A DNA stretch of 64,000 nt from Methanobacterium bryantii (GTDB lineage: Archaea > Methanobacteriota > Methanobacteria > Methanobacteriales > Methanobacteriaceae): NCBI RefSeq assembly GCF_002287175.1, contig NZ_LMVM01000001.1, positions 644,303 to 708,302 on the forward strand, given 5' to 3'. Positions 26,706-35,826 of this stretch are shown piece by piece. The notes under the pieces were generated by a model. That model had not been told where the DNA came from, ran no database searches, and saw only the letters and a list, made by a program, of their open reading frames with translations. Position numbers and translations under genes: made by a program. Within the stretch, counting starts at the first letter, position 1; every line of letters begins with the position of its first letter.

Positions 26706-26897
26706 TTATTTACTATTCATCAATGCAATTTTACTGGTCACTACTGTTTTGGCCCTTAGAAGAATACTGTCTGCATGATCTCTATTCTGGATTTCATATT
26801 CTATTTTTTGAAGTAAAAACCCTAAATTATTGGGTTTGCATTTATATGCATCATCTAAAAATTTACTAGATACTTCCCTATCAATAATTTCATCCAT
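26706..26897 (-). CDS. Small helical protein with AYxCKP motif, copy 2
   Basis: 63 residues, paralogue of the protein at 4743-4958. Shared features are DDAYKCKP, a following Leu-rich helix, a central His and LRAKTVVTS near the end. GAGGTG lies ahead of the ATG, better than in copy 1, which supports translation. Function unknown. Confidence 0.7.
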   Translation of the reverse strand: MDEIIDREVSSKFLDDAYKCKPNNLGFLLQKIEYEIQNRDHADSILLRAKTVVTSKIALMNSK

Positions 26898-27711
26898 TTA
26901 GTTTCACCTCTACGACTATATTAGACAACTTTGTTGGTTGTACTAATATTTGTCATAAGGATTATTTAGATTTTTCCTATTATAGGATGAATTATTGCTA
27001 TGTGAATATTTTGGCAGGTAAATTTTAGATCATTTAACAGGATTTAAGCTTTAATTTATACATTGTTAAGTTTTATGACTTTTTTTGGAAATATATCAGG
27101 TTTAAAAGCTAAAATAAGTAATATCTATTTAATTTAGAAATTAGCTTATTTTTTCTAAATTTGCTTAATATTTACTGGCCTGTTAAATGATCTGATTTTA
27201 AATTTCAGGAAATATTCATCTTCTGGTAAAATTTAAAAGCGTAACTGGTTGTTTAAATGATAACAATAAAAATTATTATAAAACTGGCAAAGACATCCAG
27301 ATTCCATGTAAAATGCGCCTGAAATTTGTCACGGTCCTTAGCTAACATTTCATTAGATTCTTTATCTGTATAAAATGTTTTTGGAGATAGATAAATCATA
27401 GCCTAAAAAACTTTTAAAATCTCTCAAAAATTCATAGAATTTTGGGGAGCCCTCAAACGCTAAGCGTTTGGGGCAGAAAAACATAGTTTCTCATGTGCAA
27501 AAAACTTTGTTTTTTGCTAACTTCGATTTTTCGTTGCATCGGTAAAAAACTGCATAAAATTAATCTTCCTGAAAGCTAAATTTTGTACTTTTAATTATAA
27601 TTTAATTAAAATTAATATATTTAATTATTTATAGTCTTTAATCAATATTAACTAACTGATTTGTTTTAGTAGAATAATTAAATTTAAAAGAATGATAATT
27701 GGAGAAATGAT
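26898..27711. other. 0.8-kb gene-free stretch with palindromic elements
   Basis: Holds the hairpin cluster at 27427-27517. The remainder is AT-rich without a supported gene. Confidence 0.45.
27427..27517. repeat. Palindromic element cluster
   Basis: AAAATTC-ATA-GAATTTT (27427-27443), CAAACGC-TAA-GCGTTTG (27454-27470), GCAAAAAAC-TTT-GTTTTTTGC (27497-27517). Confidence 0.8.
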
Positions 27712-28125
27712 ATGGAATACACTTTTTATGCTAAAGGACATAAAAATGTCACTTCTGCCCATAGATCAACATTTGAAGTTACTATGGATGAAGAAATAGG
27801 AATAAGGGCTGATTGTATTGTAGGGGTTTCATCTAAAACTAAGCTTGTAGATCTTCCTTCAGAACTTAGAAAAGCCATAAAAGATGAAAATACACGGATT
27901 AAAGTTCAACTTGAAACAGAAAATGTAAAGGATGAAATTAACGGGTATGGACATCCAGAACTTACTCTGGATCATCCAACAGATATGGTATGTAGAAAAA
28001 GTGAGTTTAAATGCAGCCGTACTTTGATGATAAAATCAGACAAAGCTGCAGTTGACCTTAAAAGGGAGCTTGTAGAGGATTTAAAGGAAGGAAAAGATTT
28101 AAAGGTAACAATATTGGTAGAATAA
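27712..28125 (+). CDS. DUF371 archaeal protein
   Basis: 137 residues. GHKNVTSAHRSTFEVT followed by RADCIVGV and the later GHPELTLDHPTDMVCRKSEF are signatures of DUF371, a conserved archaeal family of unknown function. GGAGA precedes the ATG. Two tiny genes follow in the same direction (28177-28269 and 28266-28586), probably one transcript. Confidence 0.88.
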   Translation: MEYTFYAKGHKNVTSAHRSTFEVTMDEEIGIRADCIVGVSSKTKLVDLPSELRKAIKDENTRIKVQLETENVKDEINGYGHPELTLDHPTDMVCRKSEFKCSRTLMIKSDKAAVDLKRELVEDLKEGKDLKVTILVE

Positions 28126-28176
28126 TAAAAGTTAAACTATCTTGAATAATTAAACAGATAATTTAAAGTGATTTTT

Positions 28177-28269
28177 ATGAATATAATGGGTGCAGTACTG
28201 GGTGGAGTAATAGGCGCAATAATAGGCGTAATTTTAGCAATAGCTATAATCAAAGCTAAAAACAGGTGA
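28177..28269 (+). CDS. 30-residue single-span membrane microprotein
   Basis: The ATG at 28177 opens 30 codons: MNIMGAVLGGVIGAIIGVIL then a hydrophobic and Lys-ended tail. It is a single glycine-rich membrane helix with positive C-terminus. GTGAT lies at a suitable distance upstream, and its TGA overlaps the next gene's GTG start (GTGA), suggesting coupling. Small size makes this uncertain, but composition and overlap argue for translation. Confidence 0.55.
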   Translation: MNIMGAVLGGVIGAIIGVILAIAIIKAKNR

Positions 28270-28586
28270 TCGATTTGGATCATATATACGAAAAGGTTAA
28301 ATCATTCATAGAAGACAACGGCGATGAATATTATCTCTGCGAGATAGAGGATATTCTGGGGGTCGATGAAGAAACCCTTTTAGAAGTGCTCAAGCAGCTT
28401 AAAAATGATAATATAGTAACTGAAGAGCATTTTTTTGAAACGGGCTGTGTAAATAATAGAGTATGTACAGACTGCTTTGAACCTATGGAACATGAAGATA
28501 CAGAGCTTAAAGAAACTCCTGAAGGGGATATTCAGCATATTCATGTTTACAGGTGTCATAAATGCTTTAAAAAGGAATATTACTAA
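28266..28586 (+). CDS. Small HTH-like plus zinc-knuckle protein
   Basis: 106 residues. The N-terminal 50 residues look like a helix-turn-helix (YLCEIEDILGVDEETLLEVL), followed by CTDC and CHKC pairs at about 70 and 99 that could bind one zinc. The start is either GTG 28266, overlapping the upstream stop, or TTG 28275, four bases after AGGTGAT. Possibly a transcription-related regulator; family not recognised. Confidence 0.7.
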   Translation: MIDLDHIYEKVKSFIEDNGDEYYLCEIEDILGVDEETLLEVLKQLKNDNIVTEEHFFETGCVNNRVCTDCFEPMEHEDTELKETPEGDIQHIHVYRCHKCFKKEYY

Positions 28587-28724
28587 CTTTAATTTATATT
28601 TTTTCTTAATTTAAAAATTATAGTAAAAAATAGTTATTTTAGTTTTTTTATGGAAAATATATATTAAAAGTAGAATTCAACTTATTTACTGATCTTAACA
28701 GCTCTTAAACATTTATGTTTGGAG

Positions 28725-28823
28725 TATCAAAACTTTAGTTTTGATAGCTCAAAATTTTTTTTATTTTTGAGCGAGGCAGTCGAAAATCGGAGATTTTCGT
28801 GCCCCAAAAAATCTTTGATTTTG
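28725..28823. repeat. Palindromic element cluster beside tRNA-Leu
   Basis: TATCAAAAC/GTTTTGATA (28725-28746), GCTCAAAA/TTTTGAGC (28747-28772), CGAAAATC-GGA-GATTTTCG (28781-28799), AAAATC-TTT-GATTTT (28808-28822). Confidence 0.8.
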
Positions 28824-28850
28824 TGAGGGATTTTTTCTCTGAAAATGTTG

Positions 28851-28938
<88 letters not shown>

Positions 28939-28987
28939 TGTTCATGTTGAACTAACAAGAGAACATATCATCTTATTTATGTTTCAC

Positions 28988-29000
28988 TATATAAATGTTT
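28988..29000 (-). promoter_or_regulatory. Probable TATA box of tRNA-Leu
   Basis: On the minus strand ACATTTATATAG stands about 50-60 bp upstream of the mature tRNA 5' end, compatible with a short leader. Confidence 0.45.
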
Positions 29001-29197
29001 CGATTCTACGTTGCTGATTTCATCTTATTTTGTATATTTTCAAAGCGTTTATGGTGCCGTTGGTTATTTCTTTGTATTTTTTTAATAAATCCTCGTTGGT
29101 ATTTGAGTTTCCCCAGAAAAAAATTTAAGTGAATTAAAATTGAACTTTATTTTCTGACTAATAAAAATGTTTAAAAAATGGAACATAAATTCCTTAA

Positions 29198-29355
29198 TGC
29201 TTGAGAGTGTTGTTCAACTATTATTGAATTATTATGTAATTTTTGATTAAATAAATGGATTAAAACAAGTTCAAACTTAAATTAACCTGGGAACAACTTT
29301 GTTTTTTTCAATATAACATATGAAGTATACCATGCACATAATATGGACATGAATG
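29198..29355. mobile_element. MITE-like element, copy 3 (inverted relative to copy 1)
   Basis: 158 bp from TGCTTGAG to GGACATGAATG. Matches the reverse complement of copy 1 along much of its length (for example AGTGTTGTTCAA and TGATTAAATAAATGG). It is flanked by TTCCTTAA (29190-29197) and TTCCTAAA (29356-29363), a 7/8 target duplication. No coding capacity. Confidence 0.75.
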
Positions 29356-29409
29356 TTCCTAAAAAGTTATTTAAAATATATAATTAATATGGTTATGTAA
29401 GGTAGTGCT

Positions 29410-29706
29410 ATGAAAGCTGTAACTGAAACCCGTGATGGAATAGTAGTAGATATAGAAGTTTCTCCTAAATCAAAGACGTTTGAAATAATTGGTTACAATA
29501 AGTGGCGAGAAAAAATAGAAATTAGAATAAAATCAGTTCCGCAGAAGGGTAAGGCTAATAAAGAAATAGTAAATGAATTTTCACGTCTTACAGGGTCGCA
29601 AGTTGAAATTATTTCAGGACTGAAAAGCCATCATAAGACTCTCAGAGTTTATAATCTCTCTAAATCTGAATTTTTACATATTCTAAAGGATAAATATAAT
29701 TTATAG
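29410..29706 (+). CDS. DUF167 (YggU-type) protein
   Basis: 98 residues. The SVPQKGKANKEIVNEFSRL core, followed by VEIISGLKSHHKTLRV, is characteristic of the DUF167/YggU family of small alpha/beta proteins. AAGGTAG precedes the ATG. Function is unestablished. Confidence 0.85.
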   Translation: MKAVTETRDGIVVDIEVSPKSKTFEIIGYNKWREKIEIRIKSVPQKGKANKEIVNEFSRLTGSQVEIISGLKSHHKTLRVYNLSKSEFLHILKDKYNL

Positions 29707-30001
29707 TACTGTATCTTATCAAAATTATAGTTTCGTAAACGTCAAAATCATTTTGATAGTAATCTAGAACATCTGATTATTACACTATAAAATAGGGGTT
29801 AGGTAAAACAAATATTATATATCTAAAAAGTTGAGTTATTTTTATATCATTAACAATTTAATTTCATATTAAAAACAAAAATTATCTAATTTATTTCACT
29901 TTACTATTATGCCCTTTAAATCAGTTAAAACAATATATTAAATGTAATATTCAAGTGACAATATAAAATAGTGGCAATTATTTAAAAACAGGTTATAAAA
30001 C

Positions 30002-30232
30002 ATGACAGGTAAAAATACAAATTATTTAATCGTAGCTGTAGTTTTTATTATGGCTGTATATGCGTTCTATACAAAATACTATTTTAACGCATCAGGATGG
30101 TTTTTATTAGGGTTAACTCTGATTTTAATCACGTATTTCTCTAAAATTAGTGCAGATAAAAAGTATTATATGATGGCACTTCCATTGCCGATTTTAGCCT
30201 TAATTTGTTTTGCACTTGAGTTTATCTACTGA
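30002..30232 (+). CDS. Small three-span membrane protein
   Basis: 76 residues with membrane helices at about 8-24, 30-47 and 54-74. An AGGTTAT site precedes the ATG. No family recognised. It sits immediately before remnants of a membrane glycosyltransferase gene, but its own frame is intact and it shows no overlap with those remnants. Confidence 0.55.
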   Translation: MTGKNTNYLIVAVVFIMAVYAFYTKYYFNASGWFLLGLTLILITYFSKISADKKYYMMALPLPILALICFALEFIY

Positions 30233-30295
30233 AGTGCTAAGTGCTTTTTAGAGTAAAAAAATATAAAATTTTGAGTTAGATATAAACTAGTTTTT

Positions 30296-30868
30296 TTAAA
30301 CCATTTAAGAAGATATTAAAGGATAATAGAATATGTCCTATTTTAACTGTAATTATATTTTCTGCAGGTTACCTTCCTATTTTAGTTGAAGAGAGATATT
30401 TAGGGGTATTATATATTTTATTAATTTTAATGATGGGGTCATTTGCTTAATTAATTGTTTAAACATGGCTTTTTCACTGCCTGGAAAAGTATAGTTTTGC
30501 GGGTTTTGCACTTTCATTTATATGGATGCCTGCGTCGTTTTTGAGTGAAAATATTAATTCAGATAAGGAAATATATAACATGGCGAATCTTATTGAAGAT
30601 CAATACAATATTCATGGGAATATAGCAGTTAATCATGACAATAAGAAAATACATAGAACCTATTTGTTGTATTATTTGGGAACTAACTATTTAAGGCAAA
30701 CGAATATCATTAGCTCCCAGTTACAATAAAATTGAAAAATATAATGTTGACTTTTATATAGTATGGGATATAATAACTCTGTTTTTAGGATATACTGAAG
30801 TTACAAATGATAAAATAAATGTTTTAAAGATATATTCCATAAATAATAAAGTACCAGTGGAAAATTAA
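30296..30868 (+). pseudogene. Decayed C-terminal part of a GT39/ArnT-like membrane glycosyltransferase
   Basis: Three frames carry consecutive pieces of one protein. 30296-30450 has a membrane helix and the GYLPILVEERYLGVLYILL signature typical of the last helices of ArnT/PMT-like transferases. 30526-30729 has a further helix and an extracellular segment (IYNMANLIEDQYNIHGNIAV). 30718-30868 has the terminal strand region ending in TAA. At least two frame changes and a stop separate them. The N-terminal two thirds are missing. It lies at the left edge of the glycan cluster, next to galU. Confidence 0.65.
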
Positions 30869-30972
30869 ATCTATAAAAAAACCAAAAAAGTTTATAAGTC
30901 ATTTGAATGTAAGTATAATATGTATAACTAAAGAATTTAAACTTTTAACATGTAATTAATAGGTGAACAGTT

Positions 30973-31818
30973 ATGAAAGCGGTGATACCTGCTGCTGGAC
31001 TTGGTACAAGGTTTTTACCTGCCACAAAAGCACAACCAAAAGAAATGCTCCCAGTGTTTAATAAACCAACAATACAATACGTAGTTGAAGAAGCTGTAGC
31101 TTCAGGAATAGATGATATATTAATAATAACAGGAAAAGGTAAACGATCCATTGAAGATCATTTTGACAGAGCTTTTGAATTAGAATACTTCCTTAAAAAT
31201 GGTGGAAAAACTGATTATCTCAAGGAAGTAGAGTATATATCTGAGCTCGCTGATATTTATTATGTAAGACAAAAAAAGCAGAAGGGACTTGGAGATGCAA
31301 TAGCATGTGCAAGAAAACACGTCGACGGCGATCCTTTTGCAGTTTTGCTTGGAGATACCATAGCTCAATCTAAAGTTCCCTGTACAAAGCAGCTTATGAA
31401 TGTTTATGATAAGTACGAATCTTCAGTGATTGCTATAGAAGAAGTTCCTGATGAAAAAGTAGAAAGATATGGTATAATTAAGGGATCTAAAATTGATGAT
31501 TCTCTTTATAAAATTGAAGACCTGGTTGAAAAACCTAAATTAGCGGATGCACCTTCCAATTTAGGAATTATAGGAAGATATTTACTCACTCCGGATATTT
31601 TTGATCATATTGATGAAGTTGAACCCGGCGTCGGTGGCGAAATCCAGCTTACAGATGCTTTAAGGCATTTAGATGAAAGCTACGGTTGTATATTCAATGG
31701 TAAACTCCATGATATTGGGAATACAGTGGACTGGCTTAAAAGCTCAATTGAAATTGCAATGGAAGATGAGGATGTTAAAAAGGAATTACTGGAGCATTTA
31801 AGCAATCTTCTAAAATAA
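30973..31818 (+). CDS. galU: UTP-glucose-1-phosphate uridylyltransferase
   Basis: 281 residues. MKAVIPAAGLGTRFLPATKA with PKEML is the nucleotide-binding and catalytic signature of GalU, which makes UDP-glucose from UTP and glucose-1-phosphate. PGVGGEIQLTDAL is the second signature. AGGTGA precedes the ATG. As the first gene of the surface-glycan region it supplies the sugar nucleotide that the GalE-like epimerase at the far end (61749-62681) could convert to UDP-galactose. Confidence 0.93.
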   Translation: MKAVIPAAGLGTRFLPATKAQPKEMLPVFNKPTIQYVVEEAVASGIDDILIITGKGKRSIEDHFDRAFELEYFLKNGGKTDYLKEVEYISELADIYYVRQKKQKGLGDAIACARKHVDGDPFAVLLGDTIAQSKVPCTKQLMNVYDKYESSVIAIEEVPDEKVERYGIIKGSKIDDSLYKIEDLVEKPKLADAPSNLGIIGRYLLTPDIFDHIDEVEPGVGGEIQLTDALRHLDESYGCIFNGKLHDIGNTVDWLKSSIEIAMEDEDVKKELLEHLSNLLK

Positions 31819-31967
31819 TCGATGTTTTTAATTATTTTTATTAATTTAACATCTCTTTTTTTATTGATTATAAACAAATTATATAAGCAATACCATCAAA
31901 AATTGAACAGTATACTGAATTATTTATGATTTAAAAATTGTGGAAAGATATTAAACTAAGTGATTTT

Positions 31968-33092
31968 ATGAAGATTTCGATTGTTATCCCCGCATTAAAT
32001 GAAGAAGGAATCGTTGGTAAAACAGTTAAATCGGTTCCAGTTGAAAAATTAAAGAGCAATGGTCTTGATGTTGAGATAGTAGTGGTAGATAATGCATCAA
32101 CTGATAACACTGCTTCAGAAGCACGTGAAGCTGGAGCAAGAGTGGTATATGGAGAAAAGAGAGGATATGGTAATGCTTATTTAAAAGGATTTTCTGAAGC
32201 AGAAGGGGATATAGTTGTAATGGGGGATGCAGACGGTACATATCCTTTTGAAATGACATATGAATTCATTCAACCTATCTTGAAGGGAGAAGCTGATTTT
32301 GTAATGGGCTCCAGGCTCAATGGAGATATAAAAGAGGGCGCCATGCCGGCACTTCACAGATATATAGGTAACCCTTTTCTTACATGGGTTTTAAATGTTC
32401 TATTTAAAGCTGGAATTTCTGATGCTCATTGTGGAATGAGGGCCATAAAAAAAGATGTTCTTGATGATTTAAACCTTAAAAGCAGTGGAATGGAATTTGC
32501 TTCAGAGATGGTAATTGAAGCCGCTAGAAAAAATGTTAGAATGACTGAAATTCCAATTACTTACTATCCTAGAGAAGGTGAATCAAAGTTAAGTTCTTTT
32601 GCAGATGGTTGGAGACACTTAAGGTTTATGATGCTTTACAGGCCTACACCGTTTCTTTTAGGTCCTGGTTTAGTAGTATTGATTGTAGGTATAGCTTTAA
32701 CTCTTGGAGTTCTTTTTGGATTCCAGTCCCGGCGGCACACTTTAATTTTAGGCAGTTTACTGCTTATTATCGGATATCAAATGCTTCTGGCGTGGATACA
32801 ATTTGGAGCATTTGGAATAGTCAATGGAATCACTGGAACTTCTAGAACAATAAAGAAATTCGTTAATTACCATTCACTTGGAAGAGAACTATTTTTAGGG
32901 ATTCTTCTTTTAGTCTGTGGGGTACTTGTAGGGTTTAAGGTACTCTTCAGCTGGCAGGCAGTTGGATTTGGAGCTCTCTCTGAGATTCAGTTTGCTACAC
33001 TGGCTCTGATATTATCCATATTGGGAATTCAGACTATATTCTCCGGAATGTTCTTGAGCTTGCTGCTGTTAAACAGCGACTATGGCGATTAA
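31968..33092 (+). CDS. Membrane-anchored GT2 glycosyltransferase (polyprenyl-phosphate hexose type)
   Basis: 374 residues from ATG 31968; the in-frame TTG at 31938 lacks a ribosome site. MKISIVIPALNEEGIVGKTV, VVDNASTDNT and the DADGTYPFE metal-binding segment mark a GT-A family 2 domain of the dolichol-phosphate mannose/glucose synthase kind. HCGMRAIKKDVL follows. Residues about 225-370 hold four membrane helices. It would load a hexose onto a polyprenyl phosphate at the inner face of the membrane for glycan assembly. Confidence 0.87.
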   Translation: MKISIVIPALNEEGIVGKTVKSVPVEKLKSNGLDVEIVVVDNASTDNTASEAREAGARVVYGEKRGYGNAYLKGFSEAEGDIVVMGDADGTYPFEMTYEFIQPILKGEADFVMGSRLNGDIKEGAMPALHRYIGNPFLTWVLNVLFKAGISDAHCGMRAIKKDVLDDLNLKSSGMEFASEMVIEAARKNVRMTEIPITYYPREGESKLSSFADGWRHLRFMMLYRPTPFLLGPGLVVLIVGIALTLGVLFGFQSRRHTLILGSLLLIIGYQMLLAWIQFGAFGIVNGITGTSRTIKKFVNYHSLGRELFLGILLLVCGVLVGFKVLFSWQAVGFGALSEIQFATLALILSILGIQTIFSGMFLSLLLLNSDYGD

Positions 33093-33141
33093 TTGAGGTT
33101 TAGATGAATTTACAATTCATCTGCCAAAATTATGCATTACT

Positions 33142-33511
33142 TGAAAATCTAAAAAAATCAAGGATTTTCACATTTTTAGATTAATCATCAAAGATTTTAA
33201 GTTGAAATCTTTATGTTTTCCTGAACTCAAAAATGATAAATTTTTGAGGTTGAGAAAAACCGAAGCTTACGAAAATCGTAGATTTTCGTGCCTTCAAAAA
33301 CCGAAGGTTTTTGATGCACCGAACACTGTCAAAAATCAAAGATTTTTGATGCATCGAAAATGCTACGCATTTTCGAATGTTTCATGTTTGAGTGCTCCAA
33401 AAATTCTACGAATTTTTGAGAGGTTTTTCGAACATTAAATTTTTAAAAAAAAATTTAAAGTTGAAGGAAATCTCTAAGGAGATTTCCTGAATTCAAAAAC
33501 AAAGTTTTGAA
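33142..33511. repeat. Palindromic element mosaic between two glycosyltransferase genes
   Basis: At least nine hairpins. Examples: AAAATC-AAG-GATTTT (33154-33168), CTCAAAAAT/ATTTTTGAG (33226-33248), ACGAAAATC-GTA-GATTTTCGT (33269-33289), TCAAAAACC-GAA-GGTTTTTGA (33294-33314), TCAAAAATC-AAA-GATTTTTGA (33329-33349), TCGAAAATGC-TAC-GCATTTTCGA (33354-33376), CAAAAATTC-TAC-GAATTTTTG (33398-33418), AGGAAATCTC/GAGATTTCCT (33465-33488), and a TTCAAAA..TTTTGAA unit at 33492-33511. The last lies against the next gene's start. Confidence 0.85.
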
Positions 33512-33527
33512 GGTTTGTGAATTGAAA

Positions 33528-34655
33528 ATGAAAATTGCCTTTATTTATGATGCTGTTTATCCTTTTATTACTGGAGGGGCGGAAAAAAGAGTCTATGAAC
33601 TGGCAAAACGGCTTGTTCAAAGGGGCCATGATGTCCACTGGTATGGTGTCGGCTGGTGGTGGCCTGAAAAAGGGCAAAAAGATATTGAAATGGAAGGAAT
33701 TCACTTACATGGTGTTTGCAAACCTATGGATCTATATAATTGCGAAAGAAGATCTATAAATGAAGCTGTCTATTTTGCAGTGCGTCTCCTTCCAAAACTT
33801 GGAATGGAAAAGTTTGATGTTATTGACTGCCAGGGATTTCCTTTCTTTTCATGCTTCACAGCCAAGTTAAATTCTTTATTTGGAGGTTCTCCACTTATAA
33901 TTACATTACATGAAGTATGGAATGATTACTGGTATGAATATCTTGGAAAAGCAGGATTTTTTGGCAAATTAGTTGAAAAAGTAATGGTTAATCTTACAGG
34001 TAGGATTATAACAGTTTCCAAGAAAACAAAATTTGATTTAAATGCAATTAAATCCTCTGAAAAATCATTAGTTATTCCTAATGGTATTGATTTTAATTAT
34101 ATCTCTAAAATATGTCCTGCAGGTGAAAAATCAGATGTTATATTTGCAGGCAGGCTAATCAAAGAAAAAAATGTAGAGATATTAATTAAGGCTATCTCTA
34201 ATGTAAAAGAGAAAATTCCGGATATAAAATGCTGTATAATAGGCGACGGTCCAGAAAGGGCAAAACTCGAGAAACTGGTACAAGAACTTAGTATACAGGA
34301 TAATGTTGAATTTAAGGATTTTATGAAAGATTATGATAACTTAATTTCTTACATGAAGTCTTCTGAAGTTTTTGTTCTGCCTTCAACAAGGGAAGGATTT
34401 GGAATAGTTGTAATTGAAGCGAATGCATGTGGACTTCCGGTTGTAGTGGTAGACCACAAAATGAATGCTGCATCTGACCTTATAATTAATAATAAGAATG
34501 GAATTGTATCTGGTTTTTCTAAAGATGATATTGCAGAGAATATAATTAACATGATTAACAAAAAGAAAGAAATGCAGGATGGTTGTATTCAAACTTCAAA
34601 GGAATATGATTGGGATAAAATAGTAGATACTCTGGAAGAATTTTATAAATGTTAA
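33528..34655 (+). CDS. GT4 glycosyltransferase
   Basis: 375 residues from ATG 33528; codons back to TTG 33507 are repeat-derived and unlikely to be translated. The acceptor half has GGAEKRVYELAKRLVQRGHD, and the donor half has the E-x7-E motif in TREGFGIVVIEANACGLPVV, typical of retaining GT-B family 4 enzymes that use UDP- or GDP-sugars. First of a run of GT4 genes reading rightward, on the far side of the hairpin mosaic. Confidence 0.88.
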   Translation: MKIAFIYDAVYPFITGGAEKRVYELAKRLVQRGHDVHWYGVGWWWPEKGQKDIEMEGIHLHGVCKPMDLYNCERRSINEAVYFAVRLLPKLGMEKFDVIDCQGFPFFSCFTAKLNSLFGGSPLIITLHEVWNDYWYEYLGKAGFFGKLVEKVMVNLTGRIITVSKKTKFDLNAIKSSEKSLVIPNGIDFNYISKICPAGEKSDVIFAGRLIKEKNVEILIKAISNVKEKIPDIKCCIIGDGPERAKLEKLVQELSIQDNVEFKDFMKDYDNLISYMKSSEVFVLPSTREGFGIVVIEANACGLPVVVVDHKMNAASDLIINNKNGIVSGFSKDDIAENIINMINKKKEMQDGCIQTSKEYDWDKIVDTLEEFYKC

Positions 34656-34707
34656 TATTAAGACTAAATAATGCTTTTTTGATTAATTTAATGTTGAAGT
34701 GAATAAA

Positions 34708-35826
34708 ATGAAGATAGTTCAAACGCCTGTTAGGTTTTACCCGTTTATAGGCGGTGTGGAAAATTATGTATATTATTTATCAAAGGAACTGGTTAAATTA
34801 GGTCATGATATCACTGTTATTTGTGCAAACGAACCTGTTTCAAAAAAACAAGAATCTGTTGGGGGCATCGAAATAAAAAGGCTTTCTTATTTTGGTAAAA
34901 TTGCAAATACGAATATAACGCCCCAATTGCCCTTTGCACTGTCAAAAGAAGAATTTGATGTTATTCATACCCATGTACCTACTCCGTGGAGTGCTGATTG
35001 GAGTAATGTAATCTCTAAATTTAAAAAAAAGCCTTTAGTTGTTACTTATCATAATGATATAATTGGGAATGGTATTGCAAATTATATTGCTGGATTTTAT
35101 AATTCCACTGCTTTAAAATCGTTGCTGGGCAAAGCAGATAAAATAATAATTACTCAACCTAATTACATGTATTCATCTCCTTATCTAGGAAATTATAGGG
35201 ATAAGATTGAAGTTATACCCAATGGAGTTGATGTGGATAAATTCAAACCTATCAATATAAAGAAAGAAGAAAACAGCATATTTTTCCTGAGCCTTTTAGA
35301 CGAATTTCACAAATATAAGGGTCTGGACTATTTATTAAATGCATTAAAAATAGTAAAACTTGAAATAGAAGACGTAAAATTAATAGTTGGTGGAAAAGGT
35401 AAGTTACTGGATTATTACCGCAACATGGTAAATGAAATGGGCTTAGGGGACAATGTTGAATTCCATGGTTTTATTCCAGATGAAAAAATTGCAGAATATT
35501 ACAGTAAATGCTGTGTTTTTATACTGCCTTCAATCTCATCAAAACAGGAAGGCTTTGGTATCGTTGCCCTTGAGGCGCTTGCATGTGAAACTCCAGTGAT
35601 AAGCACAGAAATTGTTGGTGTAGCAGATGATGTCAAAGAAAGTAATTCTGGGATTATCGTACCTCCTAAAGATGTAGATAAACTAGCAGATGCAATACTT
35701 AAAATATTATCTAATAAAGAGTCCTCCTTCAAAATGGGAATTAATGGAAGAAAACTTGTAGAAGAAAAGTATACATGGGCAGGTATTGCTAAAATGGCTG
35801 AAAAAGTTTATAGGGAGTTAATATGA
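34708..35826 (+). CDS. GT4 glycosyltransferase
   Basis: 372 residues from ATG 34708, six bases after AAGTGA; the GTG at 34699 is an alternative. RFYPFIGGVENYVYYLSKEL marks the acceptor domain and KQEGFGIVALEALACETPVI the donor site with E-x7-E. Its TGA overlaps the next gene's ATG (ATGA at 35823-35826), so the two are coupled and likely act in the same glycan. Confidence 0.88.
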   Translation: MKIVQTPVRFYPFIGGVENYVYYLSKELVKLGHDITVICANEPVSKKQESVGGIEIKRLSYFGKIANTNITPQLPFALSKEEFDVIHTHVPTPWSADWSNVISKFKKKPLVVTYHNDIIGNGIANYIAGFYNSTALKSLLGKADKIIITQPNYMYSSPYLGNYRDKIEVIPNGVDVDKFKPINIKKEENSIFFLSLLDEFHKYKGLDYLLNALKIVKLEIEDVKLIVGGKGKLLDYYRNMVNEMGLGDNVEFHGFIPDEKIAEYYSKCCVFILPSISSKQEGFGIVALEALACETPVISTEIVGVADDVKESNSGIIVPPKDVDKLADAILKILSNKESSFKMGINGRKLVEEKYTWAGIAKMAEKVYRELI

